From the NCBI GenBank assembly GCA_019022655.1, contig JAFJYI010000037.1, forward strand, positions 4,402,001-4,466,000: a DNA stretch of 64,000 bases, written 5' to 3'. Shown here piece after piece: positions 12,015 through 22,913 of this stretch (position 1 is its first letter; every line of letters begins with the position of its first letter). The DNA comes from Acacia acuminata (taxonomy: Eukaryota; Streptophyta; Magnoliopsida; Fabales; Fabaceae). The translations under genes were made by a program, and so were the position numbers. The notes beneath the pieces are model-generated. The model saw only the letters and a program-made list of their open reading frames with translations. It did no database searches and was not told the DNA's origin.

Positions 12015-12481
12015 TTGCAAAAGGACCGTCCACAACTTATTGGGATCAACCGTACACCACCAACAAATGGATCGATGATGAAGTCGAGTGTCGTTGAAAA
12101 GGTGATCATTGATGCACCTCTCCCTCTCCCAACTGATCAGTTGAAGCTTGTGAGTGATGTCAAGGGAACCTTCATCTCTTGGCCAGTGAAGCTTGTACAT
12201 GTCTCTACTCCTCCTGAAGCTTCAACCCCTCCTCCTCAAGTTCCATCCCCTTGTCAAGCTCCATCCCCTCCTCAAGCTCAATCCCCTACTGCTAAGTTGA
12301 CTGCCACGGAAAAAATATCCGATATGGTGAAGAGTGGATATTTTAAAGATAAATCGTGGCCTGTCAATGAAGTAGTAAGCGTCCCTCATCCTCTACCGGT
12401 TCAAGTTGACACCATTGATGTTGAGTCCCTGCTGCTTCGTGGAAGTGAGCTTACTGATGCAATTGTTCAAATTTTTATGAA
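12015..12481 (+). CDS. DUF8039-like domain segment of the CACTA accessory gene
   Basis: An open frame of about 155 codons that probably extends upstream. It contains a segment (VKGTFISWPVKLVHV) typical of the DUF8039 region seen in plant CACTA proteins that end in a Ulp1 protease. A Pro/Ser-rich linker follows (repeats of SPPQAQSP type), then KISDMVKSGYFKDKSWPVNE. The exon ends at 12481 before GTAAGT and joins in phase to the exon starting at 12575. The domain name is from memory of the family. Confidence 0.6.
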
Positions 12482-12574
12482 GTAAGTATCTTCTTCTATG
12501 AGTACATAATTTAAATGCATCGTTTAGACACGCATACATATATACTAATTACCTGATCGATGTCATTATTGTAG

Positions 12575-13285
12575 GTTCTTGCATCAAGAATTGGTTCAAA
12601 ATGGCAGGAGCAACGATTTTGGATTCTTGTGCCCTGTCTATGAAAGTGCAACATCCATGCAGGAGAGACAGGAGTACATATCAAACAGGTTGTGTGAAGT
12701 GAGAAGAAAGGTGTACGTGTTTCCATACTACCACAGGTACATATCACAAATCTTGTCTGCAATTCACTTAATTCTACTACATATATCATCGAGTACTTTA
12801 TCTTTGTGAATTTTCAGCCGCCACTGGCAGTTGGTCCTCATGTGCATGGAGGAGCATAAAGTTATCTTCTTATGCTCCACTCACAACGATCCAGTGCCTA
12901 CGTTGACGCGGACCATCAACGAGTAAGCATGTCATTTTGATTCTTTTGTCCGAAATCTCTCATTTGTGAATTTTCAGTGAACATTATTGATAAATTTGTG
13001 ATTTTGATGATAGTGCCATGAAGACCTTCAAAATTGAGGTAAAGAAAAAGCGTGGGTATCAGGCCAAAGAGCCTAAATAGCTCACACCGGAGGTTGGTAC
13101 AATATTTGTACACTGGCACACTGCCTTATGAACTTGGTCAGTAAGCTATATATGCTCTTATATATATTTCTTGTTCTTGCCGACCCGGCAACCACCGGAG
13201 TCCAACTTATGTGGCCCATACGTCATGAAACACATGTATGATATTATCATGCAAGGAAGGACTAAATTAACTGTAAAGGTAAATG
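12575..13285 (+). pseudogene. Ulp1-like (C48) cysteine protease domain, CACTA-associated, interrupted
   Basis: Exons 12575-12736, 12818-12922 and 13014-13079 join in frame and read FLHQELV, then YYHSRHWQLVLMCMEEHKV (with the likely catalytic His in RHWQL), then a KKKRGYQAKEPK segment. A TAG at 13077-13079 stands where family members usually have Trp. A further exon near 13,178-13,283 reads RQPPESNLCGPYVMKHMYD, where NLCGPYV carries the likely nucleophile Cys. Plant CACTA elements often carry such C48 domains; their substrate is unknown. The stop suggests decay. Confidence 0.7.
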
Positions 13286-14100
13286 TATTTGATGTTACAT
13301 ATTATGCATGCAAGTTAATTCAATCGGCTTAATGTTACATATGAAATATGCACGCAAGTTAATTCAGTTTCGTCTTTGATGTTACATATGTTTGACTCGC
13401 CCGATCCCTTTTTCGATGATGAACTGGAGCACATACGCAATGTGTTTTGTGAATATCTGTATGACCGATCTTAAAGTCGGGACAATAATTAATGTCCTAA
13501 ATTCATTTGTAAATATATCCCGTAGCAACAATAATCTTCGTAAATTTGTTTATTTTTTCGAACAATATTCATTTGTAAATATACATAGGCAATGTAAAAT
13601 CCAATAAATAAATTTGTTTAATTTTTCGAACAATTTTCTTGTGTCCATTTTGGGTTTCTGAATGTATTGGATGGTGGATAAAGTTATTTAGTGTTTGAAA
13701 TTTGAGAAAGAACTCGACTTTTAGGACCGTATATTAATTAAAAGTCCGGTCTTAAAAGTCCATGAGACTTTTAGGACCGTATATTAATTAAAATTCGGTT
13801 TAAAAAATATGTCCTAAGAGTCTTTTTTAGGATCTTTTATAGATAGACTTTTAGGACCATATGTTGTAAACATGCGGTCCTAAAAGTCTCCGGTTTAAAA
13901 AATATGAGACTTTTAGGACATATAGATAGACTTTTAGGACCGTATATTGTAAACATGCGGTCCTAAAAGTTTTATGAGATTGTATATTATTTTACTGTCC
14001 GCTCCTAAAAGTCCTCTTATTTTTTTTTAAAAAAAGTATGGCTTAACCTTTAGGACCATGTAATTGTTAAATGTCTGGTCTTAATAGTCTTCCTTTAAAT
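13080..14100. other. Noncoding sequence with an internal array of the CACTA subterminal motif (13,715-14,100)
   Basis: No ORF of substance is seen. From 13,715 the motif ACTTTTAGGACC(G) and its complement (GGTCCTAAAAGT or GGTCTTAAAAGT) recurs about ten times in alternating orientation within 380 bp. It resembles the terminal arrays but mostly in the AGGACC variant. Confidence 0.7.
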
Positions 14101-14611
14101 AGAAATGTTCACTCACTTTTCGACAAATCATTAGGGTTCAAGAAAACCGAGGTTCGGCGTTCGCTCAAGTTAGGTCCTTCATTGTAGTCGATCTTACCTC
14201 TCCTGATTTTGAGCAGCATTATTGGTTTCCCTTTTCTTTGTCTCTTTTCTTTTTGTCGGAAAAGAAGGAAGATATTGAAAAGGACACTTTGTTTCAAATC
14301 AAGGCGAGGTAAAACCGATGACAACGACGGTCCAACCTTGAGAAGAATTGTCACTATGTTTGTTTTTATTCAAATAAGGTAAAAGATGTTTTTTGTTTTG
14401 TTTGGTCGATCTTAATCGTATTCGCTCATTTTTTAATGTTGATCACACACGAGGACAATGTTTTGTTTGTTTCCTTTTTGTCGGAAAATGAAAGAAGATA
14501 ATGAAAACAAAAGGCGATCGAAATGGAAAGCAAAAACATTTATTTATTTTTTTTGCTGCCCTCTGGGGGGCAAAGCAGAAAGCAAAAAAGTACAAAAAAA
14601 CATAAAAACAT

Positions 14612-15010
14612 TTACTCCTCCCCATCGTTGTCGGAGGGGAGGGAGTCTTCGGAGAGGTCGGAGACGTCTTCATCTAAAGGATTGTACTCAACGTCCTTGG
14701 CGTCGAGTACCGCGTTTAGCTTGTTGTTGACGGCGTTGTAGACCTGAAAAAGCTGGCCCAATCGTCGGTCTATGTGATCGACGTGGGCCAGGAGGTAGTG
14801 CATCATCTATTTGAAGGACGGTTGCGGAGGCAGCGAAGGAGGAGGGTACGGAGGAGGAAGAGGATTAAGATGAATAGGAGGATCTCGTGGTGGTTGAGCA
14901 CCTCGTGGTCGTGGACCAGCCATTACGGTTTTTGGTTGTTGAAGTGATGGAGAAGAATGTGAAGAACGTAAAGTAACAACGCGTTTAAATGGAGAACCCA
15001 TCCTGAACAA
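14612..15010 (-). pseudogene. Antisense CACTA ORF: Pro-rich N-terminus and acidic coiled-coil C-terminus, one stop
   Basis: On the minus strand, a Met at 15010 starts MFRMGSPFKRVV, passes through RPRGAQPPRDPP and a Pro-rich stretch (PPPYPPPSLPPQPSF), and reaches a single in-frame TAG at 14807-14809. The same frame continues as MMHYLLAHVDHIDRRLGQLF, then NKLNAVLDAKDVEYNPLDED and an acidic tail (SDNDGEE) ending at 14612. This is one 130-codon frame with a single nonsense codon. A related plus-strand sequence occurs at 25,880-26,060. Function unknown. It runs opposite to the transposase genes and lies between two motif arrays. Confidence 0.5.
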
Positions 15011-15159
15011 TGTGAAACACCGGAAACTTTAATGAGGAGACGCATAGTTCATCAGAATACGAGGAGACGCCTAGTTGGGAAGCTTATCTCGGAAGGCGAA
15101 GAGACTCGATTCATTCATTTGAACGAGTGTAGGGATACCTACTATATCGATTTAATACC

Positions 15160-15710
15160 GGATATTGTAAAAGATCCGTTCTTAAAACTAATATTTTTTC
15201 TTAAAAAGTAATTTAATTGAATAAAATATTACTTAAAAAAAAATTGAATTTTTTTTTAATTTTTTTTTTTGAATTTTAGGACCGGATAAACGATAAAATG
15301 TCGATCTTAAAAGTAATTTAATTGATTAAAAAAATAAATAATAGACTTTTAGGACCGCATATTTATAAAATCCGCTCTTAAAGTACCTCGACTTATTATC
15401 TTCACTACCTCATAACTCCAAACAATGTACGTGGCTATTTTTTCAGAAAAATATTACTTAAAAAAAAAAAATATTACTTTAAAAAAAAAATTGAATTGAT
15501 TAAAAAAAAATTAATGAATTTTAGGACTCCAAACAACGTACTTTAAGAGCGGATAAATGATAAAATGTCGGTCTTAAAAGTAATTTAATTGATTAAAAAA
15601 ATAAATAATAGACTTTTAGGACCACATATTTATAAAATCCGCTCTTAAAGTACCTCTGACTTATTATCTTCACTACCTCGTAACTCCAAACAACGTACGT
15701 GGTCATCTGG
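15160..15710. repeat. Internal CACTA motif array containing a ~160-bp direct duplication
   Basis: Segments 15,281-15,440 and 15,545-15,703 are direct copies. Both run from a GGATAAA(C/T)GATAAAATGTCG block through TAGACTTTTAGGACC to CTCCAAACAA(T/C)GTACGTGG. Between them lie A/T runs. The array sits upstream of both divergent ORFs, the minus-strand one starting at 15,010 and the plus-strand one starting at about 15,779. Confidence 0.75.
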
Positions 15711-15778
15711 GAAGGGGGAACTGCTCTATGCCTTTATTAACTCCTTATACCTCTCTGCATGCCCCAAGTGCTCAAACC

Positions 15779-16075
15779 ATGGTTAGATACAAGAGAACCA
15801 CTCGTAGGGGTAGACTTACTGGTGATGCTCGTGCCTTCCGTAGATCGTTATACGATGTGCCTCCTCCAGCGAGAGTGCGTTTTATTGAGACAGAAGAGTC
15901 TCGGGTCATTGGACCCATTGTTATTTCTTCGGATGATGAAGAGATTGCCACACCGCCCCAGCCTTCAGACCATGATGCGCTAATGCAAATAAGACAGGAA
16001 CTTGCTGATATCCGGCGGGAAGTTAAAGCTGCTCACGCCGATATCTCCAAGGCTTTGAAGGATAATAAGCTTTAG
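15779..16075 (+). CDS. Small CACTA ORF, basic N-terminus and coiled-coil C-terminus
   Basis: The Met at 15779 (MVRYKRTTRRGRLTG) gives 98 codons; an upstream in-frame Met at 15728 is also possible. The N-terminus is Arg/Lys-rich, the middle is acidic (ISSDDEEIATPP), and the C-terminus predicts a helix or coiled coil (LMQIRQELADIRREVKAAH). The middle resembles a SUMO-interaction motif, IVISSDDEE: a hydrophobic patch followed by acidic residues. That is notable beside a Ulp1-like domain but is only an inference. The frame has no internal stops. I do not recognise the family. Confidence 0.45.
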   Translation: MVRYKRTTRRGRLTGDARAFRRSLYDVPPPARVRFIETEESRVIGPIVISSDDEEIATPPQPSDHDALMQIRQELADIRREVKAAHADISKALKDNKL

Positions 16076-16319
16076 GATGTATATATAGTCATATTCTTGT
16101 TTTTGATAATTTTCTGCTTGTTTTTCTTTTATATTTTTTCTTGTGTACGTGCATATTCAAGTAATATATGTATCATTAAGAACTAAGCTTGTGTCTTTTT
16201 AATTTTTTGTTCATATTCTCCAGTAATTAAAGAAATTAAACTCCAGTTTTCCTTTAATTTTTATTCATTCAGTTGCTGCGATCGCCAAAGCCAATACTTT
16301 TTTCTTGAAAAAAAAAAAA

Positions 16320-16625
16320 AATTGAGAATGTAGGACCAGAGTTTTCATAGACTACGGTCTTAAAAAGTTATATATTTAGGACCGATTACTTTATAATTAA
16401 CTTGAGTCTTAATAAAATCTACACATATAATAAAAACTTAGGTCCGGAGTATTATAAAACTGCGGTCTTAAAAATTTAGCTATATATTTAGGACCGGATA
16501 CAGGATAAGAATTCGGTCTTAAAAGTAATTGAATTAATTGTAGATTTTTAGGACTTAAAAATTAAATTAATAAAAAATATTTAGGACCGGATACGTTATA
16601 ATTAATCGGTCTTAATAAAGTCCAA
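16320..16625. repeat. Internal CACTA motif array upstream of the TNPD-like region
   Basis: Repeated TTTAGGACCG(G) and CGGTCTTAAA motifs, about eight or nine in 300 bp, are similar to the terminal arrays. The array precedes the TNPD reading frame, which begins at 17,334. Confidence 0.7.
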
Positions 16626-17333
16626 AAACTAAAACATGTCTCGTCGTGTGCGGAAAATTAAATTTCCTCTCTCGAACTTCTCTTGTCGCGCCGAAAGTGA
16701 TTGCGAGGTTCTGTCTCTAGTTTTGTGTGTTGCTGTCGGTGCTTCGCGTTGCTCTCTCGACAATCACTTTCTAGTTCCTTAGCTAAACGTATATAGATCA
16801 AGTTGTAAGAGGTGTTTCCGTTATATAACTTCATGATTTTCCCGCTTATCATTCCGAGTTTTTCATGGGTTGAACGAAATCGATGAAATGCTCTTGTGGG
16901 TTTTCTCGTTGTTAATTAATATTGTATTTTGAAGATTATATTTGCACTTTAGACCTACCCAACTGACCAACAAATGTTTTTAGGGTACTCTTGCTGTCTG
17001 CAACATCAACGTTCATGGCGGGATAAGAAAGACTCAGGAAACACATTTGAATTTATATGCTACAGGTGAGTCCACAAGACCTTCACGCGATGCATTTAAT
17101 TTCCTCGTCATGCATTTATTTTGCTTCTTGACTTCACTGTGATACATTTATGACCAAAATTGATTCTTCGTTATGCATTTAATGGGCAAGTTTCTCCGTA
17201 AAAAAAAAAAAAACAAAAAAAGACATAACCGACATTGAGCATAAATATGCATTTGGTGTTGCCTTATTTTATATGCAAGTGTCAATTTTTTGGATTACAT
17301 ATGTTAAATCTTTCCGTCTATATGAATTCTACT

Positions 17334-20300
17334 ATGGATCACAGTTGGATAAATGCTTTACGGACGAGTGTTGAATATCAGAATGGGGTGAGGGACTTTA
17401 TAGAATTTGCTAAACAAAATGCCAATGATGATAGTGTGAAGTTTTATTGCCCTTGTGTAAAATGTTTGAATGAGAGGCGACTAAGTCCTAAAGTTGTACA
17501 CACACATTTAATTTGTGAAGGATTTTGTAAGACTTATACAGTATGGGTATGGCATGGTGAAAAAATACCAAATGGGTCTCAACATGGGGAAGTGGCCTTG
17601 ATGATAATGACACGGATATGGATGATCGCATAGAGGACATTATTCGTGATGTAGAAGAAGAGGCTTTTCATCAATCACATGCATATGGTAATATGTGCAG
17701 TGATGCATAGACCCCGCTATACCGTGGGTGTAAAAAATACCAATTTTGGAATTCTGTATTGAAATTAGTAAGCTTGAAGGCACGTCATGGATAGAGTGAC
17801 AAGAGTTTTTCTGGAAATGCTTGAGGCTTTTAAGGACATGCTTCCGGATGATAATGTGTTGCCGCATCGATACTATGATGCTAAGAAAATACTTTGTCCA
17901 CTGGGGATGGAGTACAAAAGGATCCATGCATTCCCGAATGATTGTGTATTGTATAGAAAAGAGTTTGAAGAGAAGCAGAATTGTCTAATATGTGAAACCC
18001 CAAGGTACAAGTCAAATAAGGGGCCTGCAAAAGTGTTGTGGTATCTTCCAATCATACCAAGGTTCAAGCGGTTGTTTGCGAATGAAAATGATGCAAAAAA
18101 TTTGAGGTGGCATGCAGATGAGAGGATTTCTGATGGAAAGCTTCATCATCCAGCCGATTCTTCTCAATGGAAGAAAATCGATCAATTATTTCCCAACTTC
18201 GGCGAAGAACCTAGGAACCTTAGGCTTGCCCTTAGCACGGATGTCATGAATCCATATGGAAGCCTTAGTATCATATATAGTTCATAGCCTGTACTCCTGA
18301 TTATCTACAACTTATCTCCTATGTTATGCATGAAACGAAAGTACACCATGCTGTCTATGTTGATTTTCGGACCAAAACAACCCGAAAATACATTGATGTT
18401 TACCTTGAGCCTTTGATCGAAAACTTGAAGGAGTTGTGGGAAGAAGGTGTCGACGTTTATGACTTTTTCAAGAAGGAGGTGTTTAAAATGCGAGCCGTGA
18501 TATTTTGTACTATCAACGACTTCCCAGCATATGGGAACTTGTTAGGGTATAGTGTAAAAGGCCATAAAGCATGTCCGGTTTGTGAAGAAGGCACACGCTA
18601 TGATCAACTTCAACATGGAAGAAAGACGGTTTATCTTGGACATACGAGATTTATTAGATGCGGCCACCCATATCGTCGATTAAAGAAAGCCTTTTTGGTG
18701 GCCAAGAGTATGAAGATGCTCCGGTGGCATTGATCGGGGAGCAAGTTTATGAAAAGGTGAAAAATATCAATGTCATCTTCGGTAAGACGCAAAGAGTAGA
18801 AAAGAAACAAATATATGGAAAAAGAGATCTGTATTCTTCGATCTTCTTGGCGCAATCTTGATGTGAGACACTGTAGTGATGTCATGCATGTGGAGAAAAA
18901 CGTATTTGATAGTATTGTTGGCACGCTTCTCAACGTACAAGGTAGTTCTAAGGATGGTGTGAAGGCAAGATTGGATTTGCAAGCAATGGGAATATGCGAA
19001 GAGTTACATCCAATGCCACATGGGACGAGAACTTATTGTCCCCCGGCTTCACATACTTTGTCTAAAGATGAGAAATGAAGTTTTTGTGAGTGTTGACATG
19101 GCACTAAAGTTCCCTCGGGGTATTCTTCAAATTTTAAGAGGCTTGTATCGATGAAGGACTTGAAATTAGTAGGCCAAAAATCTCATGATTGTCATGTCTT
19201 GATGCAACAGCTACTCCCAATAGCTATTCGAGGTATCGCCGAATATGATCTTCGGGTCGTTTTGACTAGACTTTGTGTCTTTTTCAATGCGGTTTGTGGT
19301 AAAGTTTTTGACATTGAAAAGTTGGATGAATTGGAGAATGAAGGATATCTTATCTTGTGCCACCTTGAGAAGCTTTTTGTTCCTACATTTTTTGACATCA
19401 TGGTTCATCTAATTGTTCATCTAGTGAGGGAGATAAAGTTGTGCGGCCCTATCCATTTACAGTGGATGTACCCAATTGAAAGATCTATGAAATTCCTAAA
19501 AGGGTATGTGAAGAACGCATATCGGCCAGAAGCATCTATTGTTTAGAAATATGTTTCTGAAGAAGCTATGGAATTTTGTCAAAATTATTTGGCCAAAGTA
19601 AGACATATTGGGCTTCAAAAATGTCAGCATGTTGAAGGGGGTAGACGAGAGGGGCTTCAATAAAGAGTGTGGATCCTAATGAATTGTCACAAGTCCACTT
19701 ATACATCTTGAATAATGTTGATGAAGTTCAAGCAAAGATAGCTGCACATAAAGAAGCTGTAAGGAAAGAAAATCATCGAATGACTGAACAAAGGTTGATT
19801 AGGGAGCATAACAGAACTTTTGCAAACTGGTTCAAACAAAAGGTCGAAGGAGAGGAACGTGTTTCTAATACAATCAAATGGTTAGCACGTGGTCCTGAGG
19901 TTGATGTCATAAGTTGGAATTCGTATGTGATCAATGATTATACCTTTTACATGAAGTCCCTAGATGATAGGAGCATAGTCTAGAACGGTGGTGTTATGTT
20001 AGAGGTTGAATCTATGCACTTCTCCAGTTCAAAAGACAAGAGGCCTAAATTGGCAGTCATGCCATATTATGGGGTTATTGAAGAGATTTGGGAGGTGGAC
20101 TATGTGAAAATTAGATTTCCCATTTTCAAATGCAAGTGGGTTAATGTCAGTAATGGTGTTCAGATCGATTGGCTAGGATTTACATTAGTCGATGTCAATG
20201 GTAGAAGTTTTGGAGATGAACCTTTTATAATGGCAGAATAGGCGAAACAAGTGTTCTATATCACCGATCAAGAAAATAAAATGTGGTCTGTAGCTCTCCA

Positions 20301-20472
20301 AGGAAAAAGGGTCATTGATATTGATGGGGAAAATCATTCAAATTATGGTCTTCTTGAGAGTACTCCTTTTTCAAGGGGTCCACCGGACATGAATGAAGAA
20401 TATGAAGTGGATAATGAACCCGGCATAAGAAATGATCATCAAGAAGGGATATGGGAGGATATCACTTTATAA
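17334..20472 (+). pseudogene. TNPD-like CACTA transposase (Transposase_21 with associated domains), degenerate
   Basis: The start is MDHSWINALRTSVEYQNG (Transposase-associated domain, 17,334-17,600, with a CPCVKC zinc-type motif). Then, through several frame changes, come EDIIRDVEEEAFHQSHAYGN, the core at 17,787-18,287 (NVLPHRYYDAKKILCPLGME, FGEEPRNLRLALSTD), 18,326-18,733 (FCTINDFPAYGNLLGYSVKG), 18,840-19,078 (DVMHVEKNVFDSI), a DUF4218-like part at 19,151-19,546 (WMYPIERSMKFLKGYVKNAY) and a DUF4216-like part at 19,669-20,472 (VDVISWNSYVINDYTFY). Breaks include a TAG near 17,708, a frameshift near 18,270, another near 18,700, and stops near 19,543, 19,981 and 20,239. The order matches autonomous CACTA TNPD proteins. 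It cannot encode a full transposase as it stands. Confidence 0.85.
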
Positions 20473-21490
20473 AAGAGTCAATTCAAAGGTAATATTCATA
20501 TGCAGAATTCTTTGAAAACTTTTAGGTTTTAACTATATTATATTCCTTCTATGTTCATAAACAATTTAATTTCACTGACTATGAAGTTTGTTCTTGTTTT
20601 ATTTTTGTGGTAGGATCCGATCCAAAGGGACATGTTATAAAAGAGGATGTTACGTTGTTGGGTGGGAATCGATGAAGGAATGGTGAATATTATATTGGGC
20701 ATGTATGTTGTATTTGTAATTGTATTTGCTAGCTTGTAAGTAAGTTATCTTATTGTATAAATTAATTTAGGTGATGTAGTCATAGTATAATCATTAATTA
20801 AGAGGCCACATAAATCATGGTGAATAATATTTGTATTCTTTTTCCTAATTCAATTTATTCATAATTGTCTATAGCTTGTAGCTTAAAGTTTCGACTTTTA
20901 TGTGCTGAATTGGGTGGTGGATTTGTGTATATATATATTGATCAGGAAGAACAGAATAGGTAACAAATTCGGGAAAATTTAGACCGAAAATAAATACGTC
21001 AGTTTTAAATGTTCAACTGTTAAGACCAGATGTATTTATATGTCCAGTCTTAAAGGTATTTGATATATTAAGTTGGTCTTTTAAGACCGGTGTATTTTTA
21101 CGTCCGGTCTAAATATTCAATTTTTAAGACCGGATGTATTTATAATCCAGTCTTGAAAGTCAGTCTTTTAAGACCACATATAATTAGTCGTCTGGTCTTA
21201 GAAGCCGCTATTTTTTAAACCAGATATATTTTTGTCCGGTCTTAAAAGTTTATTTTTAAGAGCGGACTAGTTTTTGTCCGATCTAAAAAGTTGAGTTTTA
21301 GGACCGCACAAAAAATATTTCAGGTTTATTTACTACGAATTTTAAGACCTAATGTTTTAAATGTTCGGTCTAAAAGATTTTCTTTAAGACCGGTTCAAGT
21401 CCGGTCTTAAATGCTATACTTTTAATACCGGCTGGAACAAGACCGGTCGCAGGTCCGGTCTTACGATGCCTTTTTGGTTCGATCTTAAAA
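20473..21490. repeat. 3' untranslated stretch and right subterminal repeat array of the CACTA element
   Basis: From 20,473 to about 20,980 I see no gene. From 20,985 to 21,490 the motif TTAAGACCGG or CCGGTCTTAAA recurs more than a dozen times in both orientations, mirroring the left end. Confidence 0.8.
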
Positions 21491-21508
21491 CCCTTTTTTG
21501 CACTAGTG

Positions 21509-21592
21509 ATATACACACAAACATATGTGTGTGTGTTTATAGGTGTGTGTATATATATGCATATGTGTGTAGATATATATATACACACAAAC

Positions 21593-21633
<41 letters not shown>

Positions 21634-21729
21634 CATGTGAGAGAGATTGTGTGTGTGTTTATATATGTGTGTAGATATACACACACATAAATATATGTGT
21701 GCGTGTGTGTAGATATATATATATTCACA

Positions 21730-21771
<42 letters not shown>

Positions 21772-21836
21772 GTGAGTGTGTATTTATGTGTGTAAATATA
21801 CACACACACAAACATATATGTGTGTGTATGTGTGTC

Positions 21837-21873
<37 letters not shown>

Positions 21874-21935
21874 GTGTGCGTGCACATACACACACACAGA
21901 CACACACACACATATATATATATATGTATTTTTTT
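21509..21935. repeat. TA/CA/TG microsatellite tract, right part
   Basis: Long alternating (TG)n, (CA)n and (TA)n runs, the continuation of the 9184-9359 tract beyond the CACTA element. Reading frames here are low-complexity artefacts. Confidence 0.9.
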
Positions 21936-22614
21936 TTATAGCCAAACTATTATTTCAATTAAAAAGTATGTGAAAAAAAATTTAGGCGGGAGAGGTATGT
22001 GATAGGGGTTGTTGATTCACTTTTACTTTTGTCATTTTAAATTTATATAAGGGTATTTTAGGAAAATGAGTAAAATTTACTAATTTAACTTCTTTCCTTA
22101 ATCTCTCCAAAAGTGGTTAAATATGTCTTATAATTAGGAATGGGAGGGAGTATATTTTATATTTATTAGGCTGTATTATTATTACTGATTTGGTCCTATT
22201 TATAGGGGCAAAAGAGCGATATAATGTTTATCTTATTCTTATTTACAAGTTACATCATTAAATTTTTCATATCTATATACAATTATACAGTTCATTTTTT
22301 ATTTGTTGACTTTGTTTTATGTGGTACATAGTATATTAAAAATAGGGGAGAGAAGTGTCTTAACTAACCTCTGAAAGTAACATATAAATAAGACTAGAGG
22401 AATAATTCCATATAAATCATGGTATGCTCAATCAATAAACAAAACATTAATTCTAGGTGAATTCATGGTCTGAGTTGTATCAATTTCATCTTTACCTTTT
22501 CATTGACATGGTTCTAAATTCTTAAGCCGCAGTTCATACCAAAATAATAATAATAATAATAATAAAAAAAAATCCAAGCAACCATAGCCATAAAAAGAAA
22601 GATATAAAATATTA

Positions 22615-22913
22615 AGGGTTAAATACTATTTTTGTCATAGAAGTTTAACCTAAAAAGCACTGATTCACTTAGAAGCTTTTTTGTGTCATTTTTGCCCTAG
22701 AAGTTTAAAAACATAGCAATCTTGCTCTTGCTCACCATTGAATTATTGCTTCTTCCTTGTAATTGTTGCTCTTCTTTGTAAACTTCATCAAAAAACTTCT
22801 CAGATAAATTTGCTTCTTTTTTTTAATGTCCGGGGCATAAATGAGACCAAACAACTTCCGGGTTACTAGTGCTCTTTGGGCTAAATTTCCATAATAAAAA
22901 TGGTATTTAATCC
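22615..22913. mobile_element. Mutator-type MITE with 9-bp target duplication
   Basis: The ends are inverted: GGGTTAAATACTATTTTT on the left, and on the right the complement of GGATTAAATACCATTTTT. The 9-bp sequence AAAATATTA is repeated at 22606-22614 and 22914-22922. There are no ORFs. Length and duplication fit a MULE-derived MITE. Confidence 0.7.

Larger units (their letters stand above)
9360..21508 (+). mobile_element. CACTA (En/Spm) DNA transposon, 12,149 bp
   Basis: It begins CACTAGTGCAAAAAAGGG and ends with the inverted CCCTTTTTTGCACTAGTG. The 3-bp target duplication ATA lies at 9357-9359 and 21509-21511. Both subterminal regions are dense in the motif TTTTAAGACCGG or its complement. 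Inside are a TNPA-like region, a DUF8039-like ORF, a Ulp1/C48-like domain, two small ORFs (one antisense) and a TNPD-like transposase region. The termini are well preserved but the coding regions have stops and frameshifts, so it is probably not autonomous now. Confidence 0.95.
8398..22150. mobile_element. Stowaway-like (Tc1/mariner) element split by nested insertions
   Basis: The left end at 8398 (CTCCCTCCGGTATTAATTA) and the right end at 22150 (TAGGAATGGGAGGGAG) are inverted and each is flanked by TA (8396-8397 and 22151-22152). Inner sequence is also inverted: AAATACCCCTATTTAT on the left against GGGTATTTTAGGAAAA on the right. The same family, with much less inserted DNA, occurs at 43635-44624, which confirms that these two ends belong together. 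Only about 190 bp on each side is Stowaway. The rest is microsatellite, a hAT-like MITE and a 12-kb CACTA element. Confidence 0.8.

Noticed and set aside
14443..14741. Plus-strand frames over the acidic ORF region (KRGRRRLHLKD and similar)
   Set aside because: They overlap the minus-strand frame, which has a homologue elsewhere; the plus frames show no similarity.
21508..21511. Alternative choice of TATA as a 4-bp target duplication for the CACTA element
   Set aside because: CACTA elements make 3-bp duplications, and ATA fits exactly on both sides; the longer match is due to the surrounding TA repeat.
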